Assembly (NCBI GenBank): GCA_031289835.1
Contig: JAITOW010000018.1
Span: forward strand, 1 to 21,116
Length of the DNA stretch: 21,116 nucleotides
Origin: Puniceicoccales bacterium
Lineage (GTDB): Bacteria; Verrucomicrobiota; Verrucomicrobiia; Opitutales; JAIRKQ01
Direction of reading: 5' to 3'
Part shown: piece by piece, positions 7,622 through 14,644 of the stretch
Position numbering within the stretch: the first letter of the stretch is position 1
Layout of the letters: every line of letters begins with the position of its first letter
Notes under the pieces: generated by a model
The model's input: only the letters and a program-made list of their open reading frames with translations
Told to the model about the DNA's origin: nothing
Database searches by the model: none
Made by a program: the position numbers and the translations under genes

Positions 7622-8470
7622 ATGAGGTGCATATTGCTATGTGTGGATGGGTCAAGTTATGCTACGCCGTGCGCAAAATACGCCATCGAATTGGCACGGC
7701 TAATGGAAGCGTACATTGATATTTTGTATGTTTCTGATTTGAAAAGTTTTGAATTATCGACTGTGGCGGACTTTGGGGGAAGTCTGGGCATACAGCCATT
7801 CAAAGAACTGATTGACTCTAAGCAAGTTTTGGAGGCCGAAAAGGTTCGGCGCATCGAACGCAAACTTACACGCATGTTCCACTCCGCTAAGTGCGATGGC
7901 AAATTTAAGTTTAACCATCGCATGGGTTCAATAGTGGATGTTTTCGAAGAATTTAAGCGGGATGCGACGGGGGTTGATTTGATCGTTCTCGGGAGACACG
8001 GTGAGAGTTCGGATCATGCCAAAGATGAGCTGGGAACCACCCTCGAGAGGGTCTTACGCGCCAGTACGCGTCCATGTCTGATTGTGCCGAATAAATTTCA
8101 TCCATTGCGCAAAGTTTTGATTGCCTACGATGGTTCAGAACCCGTTTGTCGCGCCCTTCAGTTTGTCGAAAGGAATACATTTTTCAGTGATTGCGAAATT
8201 CATCTTTTGACGGTTAACCCGGATGAGGTTGTGCGCGATGAATTTGATAAAGTGTGTGATATCCTTCGGAACGTAGCAAAACTCGATATCGTTATTTGTG
8301 AACGCACCGGTGAGGTTGTTGAAGAAATCGATAAGTATGTAAAAGAAAACAACATGGACCTGCTAGTAATGGGGGCCTATGCTCACAACGCTATCCGCCA
8401 TTTTTTTATCGGTAGCTCAACTTTGGAGATTATCCGGCGCTCCACTATCCCCGTCATCGCGTTCAGATGA
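7622..8470 (+). CDS. Tandem-domain universal stress protein (UspA superfamily)
   Basis: Two Usp folds make up this 282-residue cytoplasmic protein. Domain 1 (1-about 155) begins ILLCVDGSSYATPCAKYAI and has GRHGESSDHAKDELGTTLER, close to the nucleotide-binding pattern G-2x-G-9x-G(S/T). Domain 2 (about 160-282) begins KVLIAYDGSEPVCRALQFV and ends GAYAHNAIRHFFIGSSTLE, where the second Gly of the pattern is Ala. Domain 1 may therefore bind ATP while domain 2 binds poorly, which is inference. Such proteins aid survival in stress and stationary phase. A possible promoter is TTGAGT-16-TAAGAT within 7585-7616. The last 54 bases overlap the peptide deformylase gene tail to tail; both reading frames end in family-typical or open sequence. 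Confidence 0.92.
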   Translation: MRCILLCVDGSSYATPCAKYAIELARLMEAYIDILYVSDLKSFELSTVADFGGSLGIQPFKELIDSKQVLEAEKVRRIERKLTRMFHSAKCDGKFKFNHRMGSIVDVFEEFKRDATGVDLIVLGRHGESSDHAKDELGTTLERVLRASTRPCLIVPNKFHPLRKVLIAYDGSEPVCRALQFVERNTFFSDCEIHLLTVNPDEVVRDEFDKVCDILRNVAKLDIVICERTGEVVEEIDKYVKENNMDLLVMGAYAHNAIRHFFIGSSTLEIIRRSTIPVIAFR

Positions 8471-9052
8471 CTGCATTTCGGAACGTTCAGCCAAGTACTT
8501 TGCAAAACGTTTCTTATCCTGATGGGACATAAGGTCCGTGTACAATTTCCCGTTTAGGTGGTCGATTTCATGCTGTGCGCAGCGCGCCAAAATGCCATCG
8601 CATGTAAGCGTGTGGCTAGCATTTTTTTGGTCAACGAAGATGAGCGTCACTTCCCTTGGCCGTTTAACATGGCCGGAAAATCCTGGTATCGATAGGCAAC
8701 CTTCCTTCTGGCTGCATATTTCACTGGAATATTTTTTTATCACCGGGTTTATTAGGTGCAGCGGCATAATTGAGGCAATGTCTTGCACCTCTTGTCCGTC
8801 AAATTTGCACATTTCGCCCTCGGACAAAGAGGAAGATACATCCATAACTACAACCCTCAGCGATTTACCCACTTGGGGTGCAGCCAGACCAATTCCATCG
8901 GCTGCATACATCGTCGCAAACATGTCACCGACGAATTCTCTCAAATTTTCATCAAAAATAGTGACAAATTTTGCATTTTTCCTTAAAGTTCCCTCGCCGA
9001 CAACGTGGATTTCAAAAATTTTTCTGCCAGGTCCTTTGATTGTGAAATTCAT
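8417..9052 (-). CDS. def: Peptide deformylase
   Basis: Removes the formyl group from the N-terminal methionine of nascent proteins; a metalloenzyme. All three signature motifs are intact in the 211-residue product: GIGLAAPQ (53-60), EGCLS (117-121, metal ligand Cys119) and HEIDH (161-165, metal ligands His161 and His165, catalytic Glu162). The protein is longer than typical PDFs (about 170-190), with a polar tail rich in Ser, Asp and Glu (about 190-211) encoded in the stretch that overlaps the stress protein gene. The stop may have been lost and a new one found inside the neighbour. The ATG at 9052 has no Shine-Dalgarno. The exonuclease gene is divergent, 53 bases away. Confidence 0.97.
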   Translation of the reverse strand: MNFTIKGPGRKIFEIHVVGEGTLRKNAKFVTIFDENLREFVGDMFATMYAADGIGLAAPQVGKSLRVVVMDVSSSLSEGEMCKFDGQEVQDIASIMPLHLINPVIKKYSSEICSQKEGCLSIPGFSGHVKRPREVTLIFVDQKNASHTLTCDGILARCAQHEIDHLNGKLYTDLMSHQDKKRFAKYLAERSEMQSSERDDGDSGAPDNLQS

Positions 9053-9105
9053 TGTTGACGACGATGCAAGTTTAAGATTTTTTTCAAGAGAAAAAGTTTT
9101 GTAGG

Positions 9106-9738
9106 ATGTTTTCGTACGTTGAAAGTATTATTTTGTGGCTAAGGAAAGTTATCTTCAGGCTATCACTACCTCGAAAGATTTCGAAGGAAAAGATTCTGCG
9201 TTTACCGCTGGTGTCATACGCAGGCGAAATTGTGATCGTCGATACCGTTGATAAGGCTCATCTCGCCGTTGCCGAACTGGAGGGAGAAAAGGTGCTTGGT
9301 TTCGATTCGGAGTCAAGGCCCGCTTTCAAAAAGGGGGAGACGTACAATCCATCAATCATACAGCTGGCCGGAGAAAACAAGGTTTATCTTTTCCAACTGG
9401 AAAAAATCAATGGCTTGAAGTTGCTAAAGGGGATATTGGAGGCTGACGACATTATGAAAGTTGGCGTCGGCGTTGATCTCGACGTTGTCCACCTCAACGG
9501 GCTCTCAAATTTTACGGCGAGAAATTTTTTCGATCTCGGTGAGTTGAGCCATCGCCTAGGGGTTACTCACACCGGTTTGAGAAATTTGGCGGCAATCTTT
9601 TTGAAAAAGAGGATCTCGAAATGCGCCCAATTGAGTGACTGGAGTCAACCGGAGTTGACGGATGGACAGAAAAAATATGCCGCAACGGATGCCTGGATCA
9701 GCCGCCTGTTATACTTTAAAATGCGCTCCTTGGAATGA
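9106..9738 (+). CDS. DEDDy 3'-5' exonuclease (RNase D / WRN-exonuclease-like domain)
   Basis: The 210-residue protein consists of one DNA_pol_A_exo1-type domain without an HRDC domain, so it is not full RNase D (about 375 residues). The acidic residues of two-metal catalysis are visible: Asp67 and Glu69 in FDSES, Asp126 in VGVGVDLDVVHL (aligned with WRN VGVGIEGD), and Tyr191-x3-Asp195 in YAATDAW. LRNLAAIFL (158-166) is the usual helix before the last motif. It should trim the 3' ends of RNA or DNA; the substrate cannot be told from sequence. The N-terminus (1-22) is hydrophobic and basic and might associate with membrane. No Shine-Dalgarno precedes the ATG. Confidence 0.9.
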   Translation: MFSYVESIILWLRKVIFRLSLPRKISKEKILRLPLVSYAGEIVIVDTVDKAHLAVAELEGEKVLGFDSESRPAFKKGETYNPSIIQLAGENKVYLFQLEKINGLKLLKGILEADDIMKVGVGVDLDVVHLNGLSNFTARNFFDLGELSHRLGVTHTGLRNLAAIFLKKRISKCAQLSDWSQPELTDGQKKYAATDAWISRLLYFKMRSLE

Positions 9739-9942
9739 CAGATTAAAAGCGTTGCAAACTAAAATGTGCAGGCGATAGTTGTAAAATTTATTCAGACTCT
9801 TTCAAGGAAGTTCATTCTTCCATTTTGAGAAAACCTTGCTGACTGCAAATATAAAAAATAATTGCCAAATCGGTTCACGAAGCTTTGCTGAGGCACAAAC
9901 CACGGGGCAATTGTTAAAAAAATTATAAACAAAGGTTAAATT

Positions 9943-10503
9943 ATGTATTGTCATGCGGCAACAGCAATTAGTGTAATTCCAAATCAAATAATAATCGGAA
10001 AGGCCAACCTTAAAGATGTGATCAGCGAAAATGTTGTAGCAACCTACGAATCCTTAACAGGCAAGGGAAACGTATTCGAGGTTGTAGGTGGGTTAAGAAC
10101 AGTGAAAGGCGAAGCACTTCTAAATTACAACAATTTCCAATTTAAGAATTCGAGACACTCAACCGAAGAAATCAAGTTGGATAGTGGCACGCTTCTTTTT
10201 TCCGGAAACAAAATCAGTTTTTTGCCGCGGGACGGAAAAGTGGTTTACGGGTATAAAATTGATGATAGGGGAGAAGCTGTAAGTTTTTACGTAAATGACC
10301 TAAACGTTATCCGGAATGAGTTTTTTGACATCATGGAAACGAATGACAAGACCTTGAGAAATTCGAAGTTTGGTGAGACCACAATACCAGGGATAAAAAG
10401 TTTATTAGATGGAGAATCATCAAGATTTTTGCCCCGCCCGGACAACAAAGAATTCGGCGGTCACAGGATAATAGGCATACCCCCCATGCCAAAAATTTAC
10501 TAA
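9943..10503 (+). CDS. Orphan hypothetical protein
   Basis: This 186-residue protein is unrecognised. The start is supported by AAAGG at 9931-9935, seven bases before the ATG, and a TATAAA nearby. The sequence is soluble-looking, with no signal peptide or membrane helix. The middle (about 60-120) alternates polar and hydrophobic residues as in beta strands (GTLLFSGNKISFLPRDGKVV, YGYKIDD). The C-terminus is rich in Gly, Pro and Arg, ending GIPPMPKIY. Base composition is visibly richer in A+T than the flanking housekeeping genes, which could mean recent acquisition or weak constraint. It ends about 100 bases before fbaB ends (convergent). The 204-base gap upstream (9739-9942) shows nothing clear apart from the start signals. 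Confidence 0.7.
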   Translation: MYCHAATAISVIPNQIIIGKANLKDVISENVVATYESLTGKGNVFEVVGGLRTVKGEALLNYNNFQFKNSRHSTEEIKLDSGTLLFSGNKISFLPRDGKVVYGYKIDDRGEAVSFYVNDLNVIRNEFFDIMETNDKTLRNSKFGETTIPGIKSLLDGESSRFLPRPDNKEFGGHRIIGIPPMPKIY

Positions 10504-10581
10504 GATCGACATACGCCCCCAATTATAACAAGAACACCGCTTGCATCGCGTAATTTTTTAAAATAAAAATACCAAAAGTTC

Positions 10582-10600
10582 GGCTTCTTGGAAAGAAGCC
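10582..10600 (-). terminator. fbaB terminator hairpin
   Basis: GGCTTCTT (10582-10589), loop GGA, then AAGAAGCC (10593-10600) is a perfect 8-bp stem beginning at the fbaB stop codon. On the minus strand it is followed after a few bases by a T-rich run (TATTTTTATTTT). Confidence 0.65.
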
Positions 10601-11652
10601 TAGGCAATCGTTATTTCATGATCAAGGTAGACGTCTTGGATGGTGTGCAACAGCTCAATGCCCTCTTCCATGGGCCTTTGAAATGCCTTTCTGCCACAAA
10701 TCAGGCCGGAACCCCCGGCACGTTTGTTAATAACGGCGGTTTCAACGGCTTCTTGGAAATCCGTCACTCCGCCCGATGCCCCACCGGAATTTATCAGGCC
10801 AGCGCGTCCCATGTAGCAGTTGGCCAACTGGTAGCGGGTGAGATCTATTGGGTTATCCGTTGTTAGGTCGGAGTAAACTTTGTCGTGGGTTTTGCCAAAT
10901 TTCAGAGCTTTAAAACCGCCATTATTTGTGGGCAACTTTTGCTTAATTATGTCCGCTTCGATTGTAACACCCAGATGGTTTGCTTGTCCGGTCAAATCGG
11001 CACTCGTATGGTAATCTTTGTCGGCTTTAAAGGCTTCATTGCGCAGGTAACACCAGAGTATGGTGCAAATGCCGAGTTCGTGGGCCAACTGAAACGCTTC
11101 CGCTGTTTCCTGGATCTGACGCGTCGATTCTTCGGATCCGAAGTAAATCGTAGCGCCAATTGCCGCTGCCCCCATTTCGTATGCCTGCTGAACATGTCCG
11201 AAGTAAATTTGATCGAACTTGTTAGGGTAGGTGAGCAGCTCATTGTGATTCAATTTCACGACAAATGGAATTTTATGGGCATATTTCCTCGCAACAATCC
11301 CCAGCACACCGAGCGTCGAAGCGACCGCGCTACATCCCCCCTCGATGGCAAGTTTCACTATGTTTTCCGGGTCAAAGTATGCGGGATTCGGTGCAAAACT
11401 CGCCGCCGCGGAATGCTCGATTCCCTGGTCGACGGGCAAGATCGACATGTACCCGGTACCAGCCAAACGCCCCGTATCTCTGATTCGCTGCAGGCTATTC
11501 AGGACATTGTTTGACCGATCAGAATTGATAAAAACCCTGTCCAAAAAATCTGGTCCCGGTAGGTGCAGATCTTCTTTTTTTATTGCTTGGCAACTATGTG
11601 ACAGCAAACTTGCGCTTGCACTCTTCTTAAAATCTTCAATATGTTTACTCAT
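10600..11652 (-). CDS. fbaB: Fructose-bisphosphate aldolase class I, FbaB/DhnA type
   Basis: Cleaves fructose 1,6-bisphosphate to DHAP and G3P through a lysine Schiff base; glycolysis and gluconeogenesis, cytoplasm. With the ATG at 11652 the product is 350 residues, the same length as E. coli FbaB, and it is very similar along the whole length: GYMSILPVDQGIEHSA (67-82), VKLNHNE (132-138), GATIYFGSEES (166-176), SADLTGQANHLG (217-228), DIIKQK with Schiff-base Lys 237, NCYMGRAGLINSGGASGG (278-295), and the C-terminus DVYLDHEITIA. An upstream in-frame ATG at 11694 would add 14 residues, but a promoter lies between the two, favouring 11652. Chlamydiae also use this aldolase type (dhnA). Confidence 0.97.
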   Translation of the reverse strand: MSKHIEDFKKSASASLLSHSCQAIKKEDLHLPGPDFLDRVFINSDRSNNVLNSLQRIRDTGRLAGTGYMSILPVDQGIEHSAAASFAPNPAYFDPENIVKLAIEGGCSAVASTLGVLGIVARKYAHKIPFVVKLNHNELLTYPNKFDQIYFGHVQQAYEMGAAAIGATIYFGSEESTRQIQETAEAFQLAHELGICTILWCYLRNEAFKADKDYHTSADLTGQANHLGVTIEADIIKQKLPTNNGGFKALKFGKTHDKVYSDLTTDNPIDLTRYQLANCYMGRAGLINSGGASGGVTDFQEAVETAVINKRAGGSGLICGRKAFQRPMEEGIELLHTIQDVYLDHEITIA

Positions 11653-11662
11653 TAGGGGTATA

Positions 11663-11690
11663 ATTCTAGCAACCCGATGGCGTAAATCAA
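11663..11690 (-). promoter_or_regulatory. Probable sigma70 promoter of fbaB
   Basis: TTGATT at 11690-11685, a 16-base spacer and TAGAAT at 11668-11663. Transcription would start about 5 bases upstream of the ATG at 11652, which excludes the longer reading from 11694. Confidence 0.5.
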
Positions 11691-11760
11691 GCATCTATGG
11701 CGATTTCCTTTGAAAATCATCGGTTTTGTCGAATTTTCTAGCTAAGATTATCAAACTTCT

Positions 11761-11787
11761 CAAGCATGGCCTTTATCTCAGGATCTT
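11761..11787. repeat. 27-base direct repeat, downstream copy
   Basis: Identical to 11889-11915, which encodes KDPEIKAML near the C-terminus of the adjacent gene. Read on the minus strand this copy encodes DPEIKAMLEKFDNLS then stop (TAG), in a different frame from the gene's end. It is a duplicated fragment of the gene's 3' part, either the remnant of a second copy or the original tail displaced by an insertion. Confidence 0.85.
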
Positions 11788-11805
11788 GGTACAATAAATA
11801 TAAGA

Positions 11806-12546
11806 TCAATATGTCTCTTCTCCAAAAGACCGTTTACTTTTAATGAGATCATATACGGTCAAACCTTTACTTTCTTCCGTAATATCTCCAAGCATGGCCT
11901 TTATCTCAGGATCTTTGGACAAACCTGAGTTTTCTATTTCTCTTTTTATTATTGGCTTCAACTTTGCCGCCTCTCCTGTGTTGGAAGCGAAATAGCCTCT
12001 GCAAAAGTGAAGCAAGTGTTTTGTGTTTTGGATAGCTTCTTGTTCACTTTGCTCGTCATCCCACTCGGTAACAACATCGGTGCTTTCGTTGACTTTCTCA
12101 CCGAATGATCTAACGTAACGAAATGCATAAGTTAAAAATGCTTGCTTGTCCTTTATTTCACTGAAATACTTGTTGCCACAATATTCAAAAGTTGTTACCT
12201 TTACTGCATCCCTTGTGAGTTCGATGTCGGCGCTTGAGAAGTTCGTTAGATAATTAATCCAAGCGAAAAATCTACGAATCGGATGAAGCGAACCCCTATT
12301 TCCATTCATGGATTCAACTATTTCTTTAAATTCATTTTCCTGCGTATCAGTGAAGGATATGTGCTCAATCTCAGCTTGACGATCACTAGACAATGGCCTA
12401 TGACTGCCGATTTTTGAGCCTGGAGCCCCAGAAAAAACCGGCTGCCGCCGACTGACTTGCTTAGCAGATGCTGCTATCTTACCCTCCGGCGTTAAAGTTT
12501 GCCGCCCCGCTTCCAAATTTATTGGATTAACCTTGCTTTCATCCAT
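11806..12546 (-). CDS. Orphan hypothetical protein, possible secreted effector
   Basis: This 246-residue protein is unrecognised. The ATG at 12546 is chosen because AAAGGA (12558-12553) lies six bases before it and a promoter lies just upstream; the longer frame from TTG 12615 runs through that promoter. Residues 1-65 are disordered-looking, rich in Ser, Gln, Pro, Ala and Lys, the type of N-terminus seen in type III substrates. The rest looks helical and soluble, with an aromatic stretch (IRRFFAWINYLTNF, about 90-103), FEYCGNKYFSEIKDKQAFL and an acidic EWDDEQSEQE. The tail includes KDPEIKAMLGDITEE, part of which is duplicated 128 bases further down. Effector status is inference from composition and the nearby chaperone. 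Confidence 0.72.
   Translation of the reverse strand: MDESKVNPINLEAGRQTLTPEGKIAASAKQVSRRQPVFSGAPGSKIGSHRPLSSDRQAEIEHISFTDTQENEFKEIVESMNGNRGSLHPIRRFFAWINYLTNFSSADIELTRDAVKVTTFEYCGNKYFSEIKDKQAFLTYAFRYVRSFGEKVNESTDVVTEWDDEQSEQEAIQNTKHLLHFCRGYFASNTGEAAKLKPIIKREIENSGLSKDPEIKAMLGDITEESKGLTVYDLIKSKRSFGEETY
11889..11915. repeat. 27-base direct repeat, copy inside the coding region
   Basis: Identical to 11761-11787; offset 128 bases. This copy lies in frame in the gene at 11806-12546 and encodes part of its C-terminal helix. Confidence 0.85.
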
Positions 12547-12581
12547 AAAATTTCCTTTGCCGATTCCATCAATTAGGAATA

Positions 12582-12609
12582 ATTTTACATTATTTTGCGT
12601 AAAATGCAA
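12582..12609 (-). promoter_or_regulatory. Probable promoter of the orphan gene at 12546
   Basis: TTGCAT at 12609-12604, a 16-base spacer and TAAAAT at 12587-12582, followed by AAAGGA and the ATG. An overlapping alternative is TTGACC (12615-12610) with TAATGT at 17 bases. Confidence 0.5.
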
Positions 12610-12616
12610 GGTCAAT

Positions 12617-12633
12617 GGCGAAAAATTTTCGCC
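12617..12633. promoter_or_regulatory. 17-bp palindrome upstream of the promoter
   Basis: GGCGAAAAATTTTCGCC is a perfect inverted repeat (8-bp arms, one central base) ending just upstream of the -35 region of the orphan gene. There is no T run after it on either strand, so an operator is more likely than a terminator. The regulator is unknown. Confidence 0.4.
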
Positions 12634-12831
12634 GTTGAACGGACAATTAGATAGCTAGCACCTCCGGGAGGCTTGCATAAATGAAAAAATGTGCGGAAGC
12701 CAATCTAAGAATAACAATAAGGGAGACTTAAAAATATTCCGCGGACCGTATGATGAATGTGGGAGTTATTAGAGCCGCATTTACCGAGCTGTGTGGAAAC
12801 ATGCAAGTTCTTTCCCTTCAAAAAAGCACGT

Positions 12832-12851
12832 AAAAATCGGAAGAGCTCCGA
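12832..12851 (-). terminator. Terminator of the mS38-like gene
   Basis: On the minus strand TCGGA, loop GCTCT, TCCGA (12851-12837) then TTTTT (12836-12832), starting 4 bases after the stop codon. The stem is short but well placed. Confidence 0.6.
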
Positions 12852-12855
12852 AAAT

Positions 12856-12957
12856 TTAGTTGCCCCAGAGACGCTTTTTGTGTCTGTTCATCTTCAGACG
12901 TTTACTCCTCTTATGCTTATTCATCTTTAAGCGGCGCTTCTTTTTCAAATTTCCCAT
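12856..12957 (-). CDS. Tiny ribosomal protein of AURKAIP1/COX24 (mS38) type, 33 residues
   Basis: The product starts MGNLKKKRRLKMNKHKRSKR and continues LKMNRHKKRLWGN. The pattern KKRRxKMxKHKRxKRxKxxRHKKR is the signature of the C-terminal domain of mitochondrial mS38 (AURKAIP1/Cox24). In bacteria this domain occurs as stand-alone proteins of about 30-40 residues, notably in Bacteroidota and PVC genomes, and is thought to bind the small ribosomal subunit. 18 of 33 residues are Lys, Arg or His. A terminator follows at once. No Shine-Dalgarno is seen; a TAAGAT lies about 15 bases upstream of the ATG. The antisense strand gives a spurious Leu/Phe-rich extension to the next gene, which explains why annotation often misses it. 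Length, motif and terminator support it well. Confidence 0.82.
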   Translation of the reverse strand: MGNLKKKRRLKMNKHKRSKRLKMNRHKKRLWGN

Positions 12958-13075
12958 AACTGTAGCTAAATCTTACCTATTCGGTTCACACCATCTAAAT
13001 TTGCACCGCTTAGTAAAGCTTTTTTTGATAAAATCCACTTTACGGCGCAACTTTTATACCTATGTCTTGGAGGCA

Positions 13076-13795
13076 GTGTGTGTAAAATTTTTAAAAGTCA
13101 AAACGCGGGTACTCGTGCCTCCCAAGGATGATCTTTTGGCGGTTTTGGACGAATTTTTACCGGAAATTTGCAATGGTGACATACTTTTGATCGCAACGAA
13201 GGTTTTAGCCATTCACCAGGGAAGGTGCGTAAGTAAGGGCAAGGTTGATAAACTGAAATTGATAGAAGATGAGGCTGATTCTCTTTCCGAAGGGATTTCG
13301 GATCCGTGCCTTACAATCAAAAATAGCGCACTGATTCCTAACAGCGGCGTCGACGAAAGCAATGGTAACGGATATTACATTCTGTGGCCGCGGAATATCG
13401 AAAATTTGCTCAGGAAAATTCATACCTTCGTTTCAGATAAGTTTCACTTGAGCAATCTTGGGGTAATTTCCGTGGATAGCTGCGTGTTGCCAATGCGAAT
13501 TGGAACAGTTGGCATTTCCCAGGATTGCTTTGGATTCCTTCCGGTTATAGATCTTGTGGGGAAAAATGACCTCTTCGGCAGGCCTCTAAAAATGTCCAGG
13601 ATAAATGTCGCCGATTCATTGGCGGGAATCGCACCCCTGCTCATGGGCGAAGCGAAAGAGTCTTGCCCCGTAGTCATAGCCCGCGGGATCGAAGAGATAT
13701 CCTTTTCAAAGGAAAGGCTACAACCCAACGGCCACCTGATCGACAAAGAAAGCGACCTTTTCGGAAACCTATTGAAATTTTTTCGTAAAAAATAA
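13076..13795 (+). CDS. CofE-like gamma-glutamyl ligase (F420-0:glutamate ligase family)
   Basis: 239 residues from GTG 13076; the open frame continues further upstream, but that part is antisense to the mS38-like gene and does not look like protein. GGAGG lies only two bases before this GTG, so the exact start is uncertain (TTG 13067 is possible). Family motifs: KTRVLVPPKDDL (9-20), GDILLIATKVLAIHQGR (34-50), NSGVDESN (89-96), VDSCVLPMRIGTVG (133-146) and DLFGRPLKMSRINVADSLA (165-183). In F420 producers CofE adds glutamate to F420-0. No F420 gene is seen here, and in Chlamydia a protein of this family (CT611) was reported to replace folylpolyglutamate synthase FolC. A folate role is therefore the better guess. 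A terminator follows. Confidence 0.85.
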   Translation: MCVKFLKVKTRVLVPPKDDLLAVLDEFLPEICNGDILLIATKVLAIHQGRCVSKGKVDKLKLIEDEADSLSEGISDPCLTIKNSALIPNSGVDESNGNGYYILWPRNIENLLRKIHTFVSDKFHLSNLGVISVDSCVLPMRIGTVGISQDCFGFLPVIDLVGKNDLFGRPLKMSRINVADSLAGIAPLLMGEAKESCPVVIARGIEEISFSKERLQPNGHLIDKESDLFGNLLKFFRKK

Positions 13796-13814
13796 CCCCA
13801 AAACCAAATCACTC

Positions 13815-13830
13815 CCCTCTGGAATGAGGG
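13815..13830 (+). terminator. Terminator between convergent genes
   Basis: CCCTC (13815-13819), loop TGGAAT, GAGGG (13826-13830), followed by CTTAATTTTAAAA. It serves the CofE-like gene; the minus-strand flank is also fairly T-rich, so it may work weakly for the chaperone gene too. Confidence 0.5.
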
Positions 13831-13861
13831 CTTAATTTTAAAAATCGACGTGCACTACCCA

Positions 13862-14365
13862 CTATGCTCCGATCATAAACGGTGGTGGAGCGCCCATACC
13901 CGAAGTCGATAGCATGGAGCTTTGCTCAGAGGCTGAGGAAGCTTCTTCACCTTCGGGAATTTCGCCTTGCATGAAGGCCGTAATGCGCTTCGTCCACCTT
14001 TCGACTTCATCCAAAAACAATTTGAAAAATTCCTCAAATCCAGCGTCGGTTAAAAATCGCAGGGGATATTGGTATCCCAAAGCAGCCTTTCCGCTTTCAC
14101 TGTTGAACGAAAGCGTCATGCCCTTAGTCTCCCCCTGATTGTCGTTCATTCTCAGCAGATACCTCATGGTTGCGCCTCGATTAATTTGAGGAAATTCTCC
14201 GATCTCGGCAATGAATATCATGCCATCGCGCTTACTATCATATTTTAGATGAACAAGCATGCCGTTGTCTACGTCCAAGCAGCAATAGCCCGAGGGGTCG
14301 ATCTTCAACCCCATCAAATTTATCTTGTTCGCAAAATTTTGCAAAATTGAAGAAAACTTGTCCAT
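13862..14365 (-). CDS. Type III secretion chaperone, CesT family (Slc1-like)
   Basis: The 167-residue acidic protein has the class I chaperone layout: N-terminal helix (SSILQNFANKINLMGLKID), beta strands (CLDVDNGMLVHLKYD, GMIFIAEIGEFP), mid helix, strand block (MTLSFNSESGKAALGYQYPL) and a C-terminal helix (GFEEFFKLFLDEVERWTKRI). It then has a Ser/Gly/Pro tail ending MGAPPPFMIGA. The tail resembles that of chlamydial Slc1 (IQPPPAGIRA end), as does the VERW/VVKW context. Such chaperones dimerise in the cytoplasm, bind effector N-termini and deliver them to the secretion ATPase. Substrates may include the orphan proteins in this window (inference). It has a good promoter and AGGAG eight bases before the ATG. 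Confidence 0.85.
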   Translation of the reverse strand: MDKFSSILQNFANKINLMGLKIDPSGYCCLDVDNGMLVHLKYDSKRDGMIFIAEIGEFPQINRGATMRYLLRMNDNQGETKGMTLSFNSESGKAALGYQYPLRFLTDAGFEEFFKLFLDEVERWTKRITAFMQGEIPEGEEASSASEQSSMLSTSGMGAPPPFMIGA

Positions 14366-14409
14366 TAATCACGCTCCTATAAAATCTAAAACTTCTCAAA
14401 TTGGCCCGT

Positions 14410-14438
14410 AGTATAGCTCTGGGCCTAAAAATGGTCAA
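14410..14438 (-). promoter_or_regulatory. Sigma70 promoter of the CesT chaperone gene
   Basis: TTGACC at 14438-14433, a 17-base spacer and TATACT at 14415-14410, the best consensus promoter in the window. The predicted start is near 14403, giving a leader of about 38 bases with AGGAG (14378-14374). Confidence 0.75.
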
Positions 14439-14644
14439 GATAAAATATTGTTTGTTTCCAATAAAAATTTTTGGACTAGAATCGGGAGACATTTGCGAAG
14501 GATGCGAATATCGCGCATAAAATAAAAGTGGCATTCCTGGACAACCACCTCAAGATCACACTGTTTCGCACCTACGACCCTCCCCTAGGCTTTACATAGC
14601 CATGGTACAAAAAAATACGCAGCGTCAACTGAAAAGTAAAAATT

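Noticed and set aside
12750..12833. Short frame MMNVGVIRAAFTELCGN onward, ending near 12833
   Set aside because: 27 codons, no ribosome site, next to the mS38-like terminator, and no family resemblance; likely chance.
12860..13075. Leu/Phe-rich N-terminal extension of the CofE-like protein
   Set aside because: It is the antisense of the mS38-like gene and the region beyond it; CofE proteins start close to KTRVLVPP.
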